A stretch of 64,000 bases of DNA, taken from contig NZ_CP102845.1 of NCBI RefSeq assembly GCF_013307435.2, forward strand, positions 2,912,001 through 2,976,000, written 5' to 3'. The notes beneath the pieces are model-generated. The model did no database searches. It was given only the letters and a program-made list of their open reading frames with translations, and was not told the origin of the DNA. Of this stretch, positions 1 to 9,010 are shown piece by piece. Numbering within the stretch: position 1 is the stretch's first letter; every line of letters begins with the position of its first letter. The DNA comes from Microvirga terrae (GTDB taxonomy: Bacteria > Pseudomonadota > Alphaproteobacteria > Rhizobiales > Beijerinckiaceae). The position numbers and the translations under genes are program-made.

Positions 1-690
1 ACCACGACTGTCGTCGGCGTGCTGAGCCCAGCCATCATGGCGCGCTTTGCCGTCAATGATATCGATGGCCTCACCCGTATCGCAGTCCGGTCCGTCAAAC
101 TGCTGGGCATCGGCCTCGCAATTCCCGTAGGCCTTCTCTGTGGCTTCGGCCGGCCCTTGTTGACCTTGTGGTTGGGCCCCGATTTCGCTGACCTCGATAT
201 ACTGCTGGTGATCCTTGTCGGTCACCTCAATATAAACTTGGCAGTTCGCCCGCTGCTTTACGTTCTGACCGCGTTCAACCGGGTCAAAGTCCAGGCGCTG
301 CTCACCGTCCTCATCGGCGTTGTAAATCTTGGACTCGCCATCGCACTCGCCCGCTGGGCCGGGTGGGGTGCCGCAGGGATTGCCGCGGCAGGTGCACTCG
401 CGTGGACATTCAAGAACGTCTTCCTGTTGTCCACCTACAGTGCATCCGTGATGAACCTGAAGTGGTGGACGTTCTATGTCCCACTCATAGCCGGCGCGAT
501 CGGCACACTGGGTCTGGCCCTGGCGGGGAGGCTTATCACGCAGCTCTGGTGGCCTGCGACATGGTTCGAACTCGGGCTGTATGCCTCCGCCCTCACCCTT
601 GTCTATTGCGCCGTCTCGTACATCTTCAGCTTAGATCATTCCGACCGAGCTTTGATCTGGAGTTTGGCTCGTCGGAGGAACCATGGTTAA
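1..690 (+). CDS. Polysaccharide flippase (Wzx-like), C-terminal part
   Basis: The reading frame is open from base 1 with no stop, so the N-terminal part lies outside the window and 229 residues are visible. They consist of repeated hydrophobic helices broken by short charged loops, as in the C-terminal half of Wzx/MATE-fold polysaccharide transporters, which flip lipid-linked repeat units across the inner membrane. The stop overlaps the start of the next gene by 8 bases, so the two are translationally coupled. The capsule-type neighbours support a role in exopolysaccharide export. The family call rests on hydrophobicity pattern and context, since the N-terminal signature is missing. Confidence 0.72.
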   Translation, partial: TTTVVGVLSPAIMARFAVNDIDGLTRIAVRSVKLLGIGLAIPVGLLCGFGRPLLTLWLGPDFADLDILLVILVGHLNINLAVRPLLYVLTAFNRVKVQALLTVLIGVVNLGLAIALARWAGWGAAGIAAAGALAWTFKNVFLLSTYSASVMNLKWWTFYVPLIAGAIGTLGLALAGRLITQLWWPATWFELGLYASALTLVYCAVSYIFSLDHSDRALIWSLARRRNHG

Positions 691-2056
691 CTGGCGTCGG
701 CCGATCCTACATCTCTACGACACGTATGTCCGCCGCAATCCAGTTCCAGCCTATGCTTCGAGGTTGAACGAGTTCTATTCCCGGCCTGTGGAGCACCGCC
801 GCGAGGTTCAGTCGAGACGACTCACCGACCTTCTGCTGCATGCCTCCCATAATGTACCGTATTACCGCAAGACCCTCGCACAACATGGGATCGTGCGGAA
901 CGGAAGTGTCGATCTCGATCGCTTTCGCGATGTTCCTATACTCACTCGTGACATCCTTCAAACGGAGTTCAACAATCTCCGGAGCGACGACTTGGCGTCA
1001 CGAGACTGGTATGAGAACAAATCCGGGGGCAGCAGTGGGGAGCCGGTCAAGATCATCCAGGAGCGTCGCTACGAGCAATTAGGGCTCGCGACAGTTGCCA
1101 TGCACTACCAGTGGGCCGGCAGAAGCCCGGGTGAGCCACTCGTAAAGCTATGGGGATCCGATCGGGACGTCATGGATGGAACGTTGGGATGGCGCAACGA
1201 GCTTAGCAATTTCATCCGAAATCAGATCTTCCTGAATTCCTTCAAGATGAGCAGGGTCAACCTGGAGCGGTATGCAAACTCCATTCGGAAGGTCCGTCCA
1301 GTGGTGATCGAAGCGTATGCGGAAAGTATATACGAACTAGCCCTCCACATGAACGGCTCCGATATCGAGGATGTCGGCATCCGGTCCATCATTACAAGTG
1401 CCGGGACATTGTTTCCCTTCATCCGAGACGAAATCGAGCGAGCATTCGGCTGTCCTGCTCTGAACCGATACGGGTCACGGGAGGTCGGGAGCATCGCAGC
1501 GGAACGAACGGCAGGCGCGGGTCTGGAGGTCTTCTCATACACGCACCTCGTCGAAGTCGTCGATGATGACGGGAGGCCATGCGGCCCCGGCGAGGAAGGA
1601 AATGTGCTCGTCACCTGCCTGACGAACTTCGCAATGCCGATTATTCGCTATCGGATCGGCGACCGGGCACTCGTCGGCGACGTGGCTCCGACGCCGATCC
1701 AGTCCATCGAACGTCTCCTCAATGTCACGGGGCGGAGCTCAGATGCGTTCGTTCGCGACGACGGTTCGACTGTTCCTGGAATCTTCTTCATCCATTTCCT
1801 GGGTATCGTGCATCAGGCAGATTGGCTGAAGAAGGTCCAGATCATCCAGCAAGACTACAATAAGATCCTCGTCAGAATGGTTTTGGCGGCACCGCCTCCC
1901 CTGCCCTCGTTGGAAGAGATTCGTGCATCACTGCAGCAAATAATGGGCGGCGATTGTCAGGTCGAGTTCGAAACGGCTGACGATATTCCGCCTCTGGCAT
2001 CGGGAAAGTACCAGTATACTCAGTCGCTTGTCCCGCGCTCCGGGCCACCCGGCTGA
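683..2056 (+). CDS. CapK/PaaK-like adenylate-forming enzyme
   Basis: This 457-residue protein resembles the phenylacetate-CoA ligase / CapK branch of adenylate-forming enzymes. Visible motifs are a Gly/Ser-rich phosphate loop SGGSSGEP (residues 114-121), YGSREVGS (263-270) in the adenylate-binding region and RYRIGD (322-327) before the C-terminal subdomain. The family activates carboxylates as AMP esters. In capsule loci such proteins are common but their substrate is unsettled. The start has GGAGG at 674-678, inside the end of the flippase gene, which it overlaps. It is convergent with the capA-like gene. Confidence 0.75.
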   Translation: MVNWRRPILHLYDTYVRRNPVPAYASRLNEFYSRPVEHRREVQSRRLTDLLLHASHNVPYYRKTLAQHGIVRNGSVDLDRFRDVPILTRDILQTEFNNLRSDDLASRDWYENKSGGSSGEPVKIIQERRYEQLGLATVAMHYQWAGRSPGEPLVKLWGSDRDVMDGTLGWRNELSNFIRNQIFLNSFKMSRVNLERYANSIRKVRPVVIEAYAESIYELALHMNGSDIEDVGIRSIITSAGTLFPFIRDEIERAFGCPALNRYGSREVGSIAAERTAGAGLEVFSYTHLVEVVDDDGRPCGPGEEGNVLVTCLTNFAMPIIRYRIGDRALVGDVAPTPIQSIERLLNVTGRSSDAFVRDDGSTVPGIFFIHFLGIVHQADWLKKVQIIQQDYNKILVRMVLAAPPPLPSLEEIRASLQQIMGGDCQVEFETADDIPPLASGKYQYTQSLVPRSGPPG

Positions 2057-2109
2057 TATCGGCGCTCGAGCGAAAATGGTTCATCGGGCGCTTTCGATCT
2101 GTCTCGCCC

Positions 2110-3255
2110 CTATGAGGGGTGTTGCGTCGCACGTCGGATTCCCGCGAACTCCCGCTGCAATCGCCTGTAAGCTCGTGAGGCGAGATCCCTCATGCTCCAG
2201 TCCCTATGGATGGGAGGCTTGGAGTAGTAGTAGGCGACGACGCCGTTGTGGAGCTTGCAATGGAATACGGGCTCCTCAGTCCGCCGCAGCTTTCTAGCAT
2301 TCCAGGCGAGCCATCGTTCGAGGCGCGCGTTGATGTGCTTCAAATTTGCGAGAACATTGGGCCCGTCTTTGATCGACGGCGCCTGATTTCCCTCCCAGCC
2401 TGTGACAAGCAGCTCGACCAGCTCCAGCTTGCCGGCGCGGATCTCGAAGACTGGGACGAGTGACTCGCGGTTGGGCGCTGCATGATTGATTTTTACGTTC
2501 TTCACAAATCGTCCGTCCTGAAACGATCGTGCATCGACGGGCGAGAAGAAATAGTTTCCGATTCCATGGAAGATCCAGCAGTCCTTATATTTCTCATAAG
2601 TCTGGATAACGTGAGCATGGCAACCGACCACCGCGTCGGCACCGGCGTCGATCGCGAGCCGGCCCAACCGGACTTGGTCGGGAACCGGGTATGGCGACTG
2701 CTCGCACCCCCAATGAAGAAATACGATAACGAAATCTGCTTCTTTCCTCGCCTTGTTAATCGCCCGCCGAAGGGTTTGGACGGATATGGGTGGGATACCG
2801 GGCTCCGTGTGCGTCGCAATGCTTTGACTGTTTGTCGTCAAGCAGCACAGAGCCACGATGCCGACCTTGCCGACTTCGCTCTCGATAATGCAGGGGTCGA
2901 GCGCCTGTTCAAGAGAGTTTCCATAGCCAAGCGTCTTGATTCCGGCTTTTTCCAGATTGGCGACCGTGTCTTTCAACCCTGCAACGCCGGCGTCCCCAGC
3001 ATGGTTGTTCGCGACAACCGCAACCGAGACAGGCTTCAGCTGCTCGGCGAGAGCCGGACTCGAACATAACGTCGCCCACTTGAAGGGATGCGGGCTCGGC
3101 CTCTCACTCAGGGCGAACTCAACATTCGCGACGATCAGTCCATCTGGGCCTACTCGGTTCCTGACATCCCCGAAAAGGTCGAACCGCTCGTTTTCTTCCC
3201 TGGATGCAAGCACTTCATCAGAAAGATACACATCACCAAGAAACGCCAGCCTCAT
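2110..3255 (-). CDS. CapA-family protein (metallophosphatase fold)
   Basis: The 381-residue product matches the CapA/PgsA family (PGA_cap), linked to poly-gamma-glutamate or capsule synthesis. The metallophosphoesterase-like motifs appear in order: an N-terminal FLGDVYLSD, NVE near residue 44, ANNHAGD near 82-88, FLHWG, GCHAHVIQ and GIGNYFF. The frame is open for 25 more codons, but the family motif begins right at the internal ATG at 3255, which has AGGA upstream, so I chose that start. It lacks a signal peptide or N-terminal membrane anchor, unlike Bacillus CapA. It is downstream of the export genes on the same strand, 140 bases away. The catalytic role of this family is unproven. Confidence 0.78.
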   Translation of the reverse strand: MRLAFLGDVYLSDEVLASREENERFDLFGDVRNRVGPDGLIVANVEFALSERPSPHPFKWATLCSSPALAEQLKPVSVAVVANNHAGDAGVAGLKDTVANLEKAGIKTLGYGNSLEQALDPCIIESEVGKVGIVALCCLTTNSQSIATHTEPGIPPISVQTLRRAINKARKEADFVIVFLHWGCEQSPYPVPDQVRLGRLAIDAGADAVVGCHAHVIQTYEKYKDCWIFHGIGNYFFSPVDARSFQDGRFVKNVKINHAAPNRESLVPVFEIRAGKLELVELLVTGWEGNQAPSIKDGPNVLANLKHINARLERWLAWNARKLRRTEEPVFHCKLHNGVVAYYYSKPPIHRDWSMRDLASRAYRRLQREFAGIRRATQHPS

Positions 3256-3397
3256 AATTGGAATCCTATTGCCACGACTATCTGATTGCGATCCTGCGCA
3301 GAGTCCGCATGAGGTAGGGGGATCCAACACAGCGGAGCGTTGACGGGACTTGGGTCAATTGGGCGGCCAGCGCTTGCAATGACGGGCGCGGCCCTCG

Positions 3398-4738
3398 TCA
3401 GTTGACCGAGGCGGCTCGCGCCCCGGTGTATCTCACCCTGATCTCGACGACGTCGCTCGGTGCGATTTCCGTGTCCTCGTCGGCGTCCACGCGCACAGTC
3501 TCACCGTTCTGCTTGCGATAGATGACAACATCGATCGCCCGACGCCGCTCTCCGCCGTCCAATTGCTCCAGCGACTCTCCGGCCATCACAAGCTGTTCGC
3601 CGAGGGCATCAAGTTGGGCTTGATTCTGTGCGAGTTGAGCGATCGCGTCCTGAAGGTCCTGCGGCAGCTTGAGCGTTTGAGGGTCATCGCTCTCAAGACG
3701 CCTTTGCGCTTCTTGCCTCGAAATCTGTGCTGCCGCCAGACGGGCTCTCGTGTCCATCTCGCGACTCTTGATGAGAACTGCCGCTCGCTGCTCGTCGGTA
3801 ACGCGCCCTGAGGCAGCCAAGCCTCTCCGTGCGAGATCTGCGACCCGGTCAAGCTCGCTGACCTGCTGGGCGACGGCCTCCTGGTCTTGCTTCTGGCCTT
3901 GCTCGAGGGCAGCGACCTGGCTGTCGGCTAGCTTAACCGACGTGCTGAGATGCTGCTTCTCCTTTTGTTTATCCTCGATGCGCGACTTGAGACGGCGAAT
4001 CTCGATCTCGGCAATTTCCGACAACGCTTTTTCGAGCGGAGCATCTACAGCTCCGGCTGGAGCCGGCGACCTCTGATAATGGGGATCGATGTTGATCTCC
4101 GCCTTGTTCTGCAGTTCGGCCCGCAGGCCCGCGACCCTGACTTGGCTCTTGGCGACGTCGCCCTTCAGAGCCCGGTACCGCCCCCGCAATTCGGCAACGG
4201 CCAGCGGAGTGATATTGGCGGCCTGCAGCGTCGAATAGCCTCCGGCGATCGCTATCGCCTGTCGCACGGTACTGCCGGAGCGATAGGGATACGCACCAGC
4301 TCTCATCACGTCGCCTTGTATATAGAAGGGTCTGGCCTCTACAAGCTGCACCGCGATATCGGTGCTTCGGATCGAGCTGCTTGTCGTGAGCATGCCCGTT
4401 ACGGTGGCACGGAGTCGCGACAGTGAAACACCGGCCGCTGGGACCTCGCCAACGAAAGGAATCACGATGTTCCCGTCGACATCCACGGTCGTACGGCGCG
4501 TTATCTGCTCATTCTTGCCGAAGACGGAGACTTCGATCACATCCCCTTGGTCAAGCACGTATTGCGCCCGCGCCTGAAAACATACCAGTGCTGTCGAGAC
4601 CAATGTCAGTAGACGCAGTCTTGCCTTCCATGACTGCCATGGTTTCCGTTTCGACGCACGGAAAGAGATCATCGATTTGTCGCCCGTGCCGATGTGGATG
4701 CGCGCGGGCTGAGCAGCTCTCGGAGCCGGTTCGGACAT
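3398..4738 (-). CDS. Polysaccharide export protein (Wza/ExoF type)
   Basis: This 446-residue protein has a hydrophobic export signal at about residues 38-55, then the polysaccharide-export domain starting YVLDQGDVIEVSVFG (about 60-74) and an SLBB-like segment with FYIQGDVMRAGAY near 140. A long Gln/Glu/Arg-rich coiled coil fills about 175-375, and a C-terminal segment ends in SDVVEIRV. This layout matches ExoF-like proteins of rhizobia better than the shorter lipoprotein Wza. No lipobox cysteine is convincing. A second Met at residue 23 (4672) is an alternative start, but the ATG at 4738 has GGAGG five bases upstream. It starts just after the upstream stop, so the two are probably co-expressed. 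Confidence 0.82.
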   Translation of the reverse strand: MSEPAPRAAQPARIHIGTGDKSMISFRASKRKPWQSWKARLRLLTLVSTALVCFQARAQYVLDQGDVIEVSVFGKNEQITRRTTVDVDGNIVIPFVGEVPAAGVSLSRLRATVTGMLTTSSSIRSTDIAVQLVEARPFYIQGDVMRAGAYPYRSGSTVRQAIAIAGGYSTLQAANITPLAVAELRGRYRALKGDVAKSQVRVAGLRAELQNKAEINIDPHYQRSPAPAGAVDAPLEKALSEIAEIEIRRLKSRIEDKQKEKQHLSTSVKLADSQVAALEQGQKQDQEAVAQQVSELDRVADLARRGLAASGRVTDEQRAAVLIKSREMDTRARLAAAQISRQEAQRRLESDDPQTLKLPQDLQDAIAQLAQNQAQLDALGEQLVMAGESLEQLDGGERRRAIDVVIYRKQNGETVRVDADEDTEIAPSDVVEIRVRYTGARAASVN

Positions 4739-4739
4739 T

Positions 4740-6596
4740 CTAGCCTCCGTTTGCCATGACGTTGAATGCCGTGAAGACGCTGCCGTCCGTGACGCGGCGT
4801 ATATGCTTCAAGTTCGCCTGAAGGTCGGCCGAGCTGGTCCTACCAGCACTGACAACGTAGAGGACGTAGTTTGCCGACCCCAACAGGAGCAGCCCCTCCG
4901 CGTTTTCCATTACCGGGGGCGCAATCAGGAGGACGAGGTCGTAGTCCGCCTGCAATTTCCGTACAACCTCTGACATTGCTTCCACCCGGAACGCGCGCTC
5001 CGTGGATTCATGCCCTGCTCCTCCAGCGGCGATGATCTTGCAGGTCGAATCTGGATCGCTTTGGATGACGTGCTGCTTGTCAGCCGTGCCGATCAGGAGA
5101 TCTGTGAAGCCGAACTCATTGTTCAAGCCGAGCATTCCGTCCAGCTTCGGTTCACGTATATTGCAGTCCACGATCACGACACGGGCTCCAGCAGATGCAG
5201 ACACGCGTCCTAGAGAGAGTGCCAGTGTCGTTTTGCCCTCGTTCGACTCCGTGGACGTAATCAGCACGGACCCGAGTCTCGTGCTCCTCGTTGCCAGCGT
5301 AAAGTTATAGTAGAGCTTGCGGATCGCTTCCATGTAGAGCGAACCTGACTCCGTGAGCGGACCCTTGATCAGATTGATAAGTGCCTTCTTTCGCCGCCAT
5401 TTCATCTGGGGGATTGAAGCCAGATTAGGAGCGGCCGTTGCCTGTTCAAGTTCACCCTCGGTACGGATCCGGCGGGTTCGCACTTCCCGCAGATAGGCGA
5501 CGCCGAGCGCAAAGGCGAAGCTGAACGCGGTACTCACAACAACGCCGACCGTTCCGAGGAGCATTGCACCCGGGAAGTCAGGATTACGAGGCGGACGAGC
5601 GGCCGAGATGAGACGAGCATCGACGCTCACGCTGTCTCGCTGTTTCTCAAGCTCATGCAGACGAGCCTGTGCATCCTGGTAGTCTTGGCGCAGTCCGAGT
5701 TGCTGGCCGGAGCTCTTGAGCTCAGCGTCCAGTTCGCTCAACCGAGTCTTCAGCATCGCCTCGACCTGCTCGACCGCCCTCAGCTTTGCAGATCGCTGCT
5801 CCTCAAAGTATGAGGCTGCATACGCGTTGGCCACGTAGGCAGCGAGAACCGGGCGAGTGAATGTCGATTCGATGGCGATGACATCGGTCAGGGCGCGCCG
5901 CCGGATTTGAACGTTCTCCTTGAGAGCTCTCAATCCGATAGCTTTGCTCCGCGGGAGTGGATCCGGCATGATAGAGTCTGGAGTGCCGCCCAAAGCGAAC
6001 CCTTGACCGGGCGTGGCAGGGCTCGACCCATCGTTCGACGGACCCAAGACCGAGGCGATGAAATCCGACAGAGGTTGAGTGACTGCGGACATCGCGACCG
6101 AGAACTTGCTTGGCTCCGGCGAGAACTCGGGCGGCAGTGTCGGGCCGAGCTTCTCGAGGACGCGAAGGGCCACGTTCTCTGACTTCAGAATTTCAACCTC
6201 CGCGTCAGCATTGAGCTGCGGCAGGTTCCGGAGGTCCGGCGTCGGCGTCGCAAGCAATCGCGACGCTCCCTGGTCCAGAATGATCACTGCGGTCGCGGTG
6301 AACTTGTTCTCAAGCTTCGAGAACCCGATGACGGAGGCCAAACCCACGAGAAGGGTGAGTGATACGACCAGTCGGATGTGCCGACGCAGCAGGTCAGTAA
6401 CAACAGACCAGAACTGTGCGAGATCAACGCGGTCCTCATCTGCCGAGCGCGGTGGCGATGCGGGCGAGTGCACCCTGGCGGAATCGGCGGAGGCGGCACC
6501 ATGATCGGCGTGATTATCATCCATCCCGAGGTCCGGAGCGAGCCTGCTCACGGTACTGCTTCCGCGCAGGGGCCGCATGGTCACATCATATTTCAT
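4740..6596 (-). CDS. Wzc/ExoP-type chain-length protein with atypical BY-kinase domain
   Basis: A 618-residue inner-membrane protein. It has a proline/serine-rich cytoplasmic leader, a Wzz segment with TM1 near residues 75-92, a short coiled coil (about 260-325), TM2 near 343-368 and a cytoplasmic ATPase domain. Walker A is TESNEGKTT (449-457) and Walker A' is VVIVDCNIREP (473-483). The Walker B position reads LVLLIAPP where the family has a D-x-PP motif, and no tyrosine follows about residue 580, so the usual C-terminal Tyr cluster is absent. The periplasmic part is shorter than in Wzc/ExoP. AGGA lies six bases before the ATG at 6596 but touches the ATG at 6602, so I prefer 6596. It pairs with the export protein. 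Confidence 0.82.
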   Translation of the reverse strand: MKYDVTMRPLRGSSTVSRLAPDLGMDDNHADHGAASADSARVHSPASPPRSADEDRVDLAQFWSVVTDLLRRHIRLVVSLTLLVGLASVIGFSKLENKFTATAVIILDQGASRLLATPTPDLRNLPQLNADAEVEILKSENVALRVLEKLGPTLPPEFSPEPSKFSVAMSAVTQPLSDFIASVLGPSNDGSSPATPGQGFALGGTPDSIMPDPLPRSKAIGLRALKENVQIRRRALTDVIAIESTFTRPVLAAYVANAYAASYFEEQRSAKLRAVEQVEAMLKTRLSELDAELKSSGQQLGLRQDYQDAQARLHELEKQRDSVSVDARLISAARPPRNPDFPGAMLLGTVGVVVSTAFSFAFALGVAYLREVRTRRIRTEGELEQATAAPNLASIPQMKWRRKKALINLIKGPLTESGSLYMEAIRKLYYNFTLATRSTRLGSVLITSTESNEGKTTLALSLGRVSASAGARVVIVDCNIREPKLDGMLGLNNEFGFTDLLIGTADKQHVIQSDPDSTCKIIAAGGAGHESTERAFRVEAMSEVVRKLQADYDLVLLIAPPVMENAEGLLLLGSANYVLYVVSAGRTSSADLQANLKHIRRVTDGSVFTAFNVMANGG

Positions 6597-7238
6597 TTGC
6601 ATTCCTGACTCGGCGTCTGTTCGTCGTGCCTACATGGTACCGTCCGAAAGTCTCCGATCCTCCCGTGCGGTCGAGCAGGTTCAAGCAATGAGTATCATAG
6701 GCCGTCGAACATGAGGTGCGAGTGTCTCGTACCTACCTCGGACGAGGGATGCTCGGGAGAGAATTTCTCTTCATGAGCCTCGTGCGAATGCTAAGCTGTT
6801 CTTCTGCCAACGACGTTCTCTCGCGCTAAACCGTTCGATTATCGGCGTTTCGGACCATCAATGGCGTTGCCCGGCCGCCCTCTCAGCGTTAAACTTCTCA
6901 TTTGTAACGCTCCTCCGCATGGGCGATTTGGTTTATCATACCGGCGGGTCAGTTCTACGATTTGGAGGTAGGCAGTCCACTTGGTGCGCTCACGTTCCTG
7001 CTGCACCTGCCGTTGGTCCCGCCACCGATGTCAGCCGCTGAAGGTCGCGCTTCAGTCCGGCCCTGACAACGCAGTCGAGGGCTGCCAGTGCTCTGCTGAG
7101 CGAAGCGGTCCAACTCGCACTGGCTTCAGCACGGAAGTTGAACGCAAGGTGCCTGCGGCTGACGGCGGGATGGCTTGAGACTGGTTGCCACGTCTGTCAC
7201 GGACGCAGCAAGCCCACCGCTCGTCCCAGCATCCCATG
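6597..7238. other. Intergenic region, no gene seen
   Basis: About 640 bases lie between the end of the SDR gene and the start of the Wzc-like gene, both on the minus strand. Open frames inside it have no recognisable protein character. The region is visibly richer in A and T than its flanks and should contain the promoter for the two export genes. The only structure I noted is an inverted repeat at 6885-6911, listed separately. Confidence 0.5.
6885..6911. repeat. Inverted repeat, possible operator
   Basis: AGCGTTA (6885-6891) and TAACGCT (6905-6911) are perfect reverse complements separated by 13 bases. They lie about 290 bases upstream of the Wzc-like gene. They could be a regulator site or a weak hairpin after the SDR operon; no T-run supports a terminator. 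Confidence 0.3.
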
Positions 7239-8246
7239 CTAGGTGATGAAACTGAGTTCGCGCCGGACACGGCCGCTGTCGAGTCGCTCCCTCCACCAGC
7301 CGATCGTCTGCTCCAATCCATCCTCGAGGGCCGTCCGAGGGCGCCATCCCGTCAGCTGTTCCAGACGAGAGCTGTCGGCGAGCAGAGCGCGGACCTCAGA
7401 GGCTGCGGGCCGGAACCTCTGAGAATCCTCGACCACGGGCTTGGAGCATCGCGTTGTATCGACGATGAGCGATATCAGGTCCGAAACGGCGACAGCTCGG
7501 CCACTCCCGGCATTGTAAGCTCGACCGTACTCGACCTGCGGCGCCTGACCGACTGCCATGAAGGCTGCGGCGGTGTCCTTCACGAAGGTCAGATCACGGA
7601 CAGGGCTCGTGTCGCCCACGAGAATGGCCGGACAATTTGGATCGAGAGCTTGCCGGATGAGCGTCGGGATGATCGCACGTTCGCTCTGCCGCGGGCCGAA
7701 CGTGTTGAACGGACGAAGGATTACCACCGGGAGATCGAACGACCTTGCGAATGCCTCGGCCATCATATCCGCGCCGATCTTCGAAGCCGAGTACGGCGAT
7801 TGACCTTGAAGGGGATGACTTTCTGTGATCGATGAATCGAGGACCGTGCCGTAGACCTCACTTGTCGAAGTCTGCACGACCCGTTGCGTGTTCCATTCCC
7901 TGGCCGCCTCGAGAACATTCAAGGTGCCGATGACGTTGGTCTCGACATACGCTTGCGGCATGACATAGGATTGCGGGATCGCAATCAGCGCAGCCAGATG
8001 AAAGACGACATCTTGGCCTTTGACGATGCGGTGAACCAGCGCAGGATCCCGAATGTCGCCCCGAATGATCTTCAACTTTGCCCTGGTGCTCTCCGAAAGG
8101 TCATCCAGCCATCCATGGCTGTCGAAGGAGTTGTACTGACTGAGAGCGGTGACCTTTGCGCCCTGCTCCACGAGCGCTTCGGTCAAGTGGGATCCGATGA
8201 AGCCATCTGCGCCTGTAACAAGGACCTTTACATTCTTATAGCTCAC
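7239..8246 (-). CDS. NAD-dependent sugar 4,6-dehydratase/epimerase (extended SDR, LegB-like)
   Basis: A 335-residue extended short-chain dehydrogenase acting on a nucleotide sugar in the cytoplasm. The Rossmann motif GADGFIGS is at residues 12-19, the TSTSEVYG catalytic segment at 126-133, and the YxxxK pair is Y152/K156. The sequence AALIAIPQSY followed by YVETNVIGTLNVLEAAR resembles NAD-dependent 4,6-dehydratases of the LegB type and is less like UDP-galactose epimerases. The GTG start overlaps the preceding sugar-transferase stop by 4 bases, so it is the last gene of a four-gene operon. The exact substrate cannot be told from sequence alone. Confidence 0.8.
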   Translation of the reverse strand: MSYKNVKVLVTGADGFIGSHLTEALVEQGAKVTALSQYNSFDSHGWLDDLSESTRAKLKIIRGDIRDPALVHRIVKGQDVVFHLAALIAIPQSYVMPQAYVETNVIGTLNVLEAAREWNTQRVVQTSTSEVYGTVLDSSITESHPLQGQSPYSASKIGADMMAEAFARSFDLPVVILRPFNTFGPRQSERAIIPTLIRQALDPNCPAILVGDTSPVRDLTFVKDTAAAFMAVGQAPQVEYGRAYNAGSGRAVAVSDLISLIVDTTRCSKPVVEDSQRFRPAASEVRALLADSSRLEQLTGWRPRTALEDGLEQTIGWWRERLDSGRVRRELSFIT

Positions 8247-9010
8247 AGGTTGCTCCTCTCAGGCGTAACTGTTTCCAAGGATTTGTGCGCGATATTGGCG
8301 GCATGGAACTCCATCCGGCTCTTGACCTCGGATGAAGAGAGAACAATCGACGAGGCGCGTCTGAGAACGGCGATTGCAGCTTTGAACATGCAGGCGATGT
8401 CAGTCGTCAGAGTGCGCCTGCTATAGTACTGCAGGTCCATGTCAGCTTTCATCGGGAAGAGAACCGCACGGTAGAACGCTCCTGGATCCGGGTGTCCGGT
8501 ATAGAGATCGCTCTCGTTCCTGAAGGCGATCTGTGTCGGACCTACGATGCCTGGCTTGTACTTCAGCACTTCCATGTACGGTCCTGAGAAGCAGTCAGCG
8601 AAGGCGAAGGATTCCGGCCTCGGACCGACGATTGCCATATCTCCTCTGAGAACATTCAGGAATTGCGGAACTTCGTCGAGCTTCGTCGCCATCAGGATCT
8701 TGCCGACCTTTGTCGAACGATCGTCGTTCTCCAGCGTCAGAGGAGATCCATCCGGGCCGCAGTCGCAGCGGAACTTGCGGAACTTGTACATGCGAAACGG
8801 ACGCCCGTTGTGCCCGATCCGCATTTGCGAGAACAGGATCGGACGTCCTGTCTCGAGAGCTATGGCAAGCGTGACGAGAATGATTACCGGACTGAGGATC
8901 ACCAGAGCCGATAACGATATGACGATGTCGAGAAGGCGCCTCACAAGTTCAGCTCCTTTGCGGATTTCGGAAAGACCACCTGGACTGTTGGGGGCAGCCG
9001 ACGCCCTCAC
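8243..9010 (-). CDS. Undecaprenyl-phosphate sugar-1-phosphate transferase (PglC/WcaJ-like)
   Basis: A 255-residue bacterial sugar transferase. One hydrophobic helix (about residues 26-50, starting RRLLDIVISL) is followed by the catalytic region with QMRIGHNGRPF and MYKFRKFR. Later motifs are KLDEVPQFLNVLRGDMAIVG-PRPE and YKPGIVGPTQI. Such monotopic phosphoglycosyl transferases move a sugar-1-phosphate from a nucleotide sugar to undecaprenyl phosphate to start a repeat unit. The final 60 residues have no obvious family match. The GTG start abuts the aminotransferase stop, and the stop overlaps the SDR start. Its likely substrate is the sugar made by its operon neighbours. Confidence 0.86.
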   Translation of the reverse strand: MRASAAPNSPGGLSEIRKGAELVRRLLDIVISLSALVILSPVIILVTLAIALETGRPILFSQMRIGHNGRPFRMYKFRKFRCDCGPDGSPLTLENDDRSTKVGKILMATKLDEVPQFLNVLRGDMAIVGPRPESFAFADCFSGPYMEVLKYKPGIVGPTQIAFRNESDLYTGHPDPGAFYRAVLFPMKADMDLQYYSRRTLTTDIACMFKAAIAVLRRASSIVLSSSEVKSRMEFHAANIAHKSLETVTPERSNL

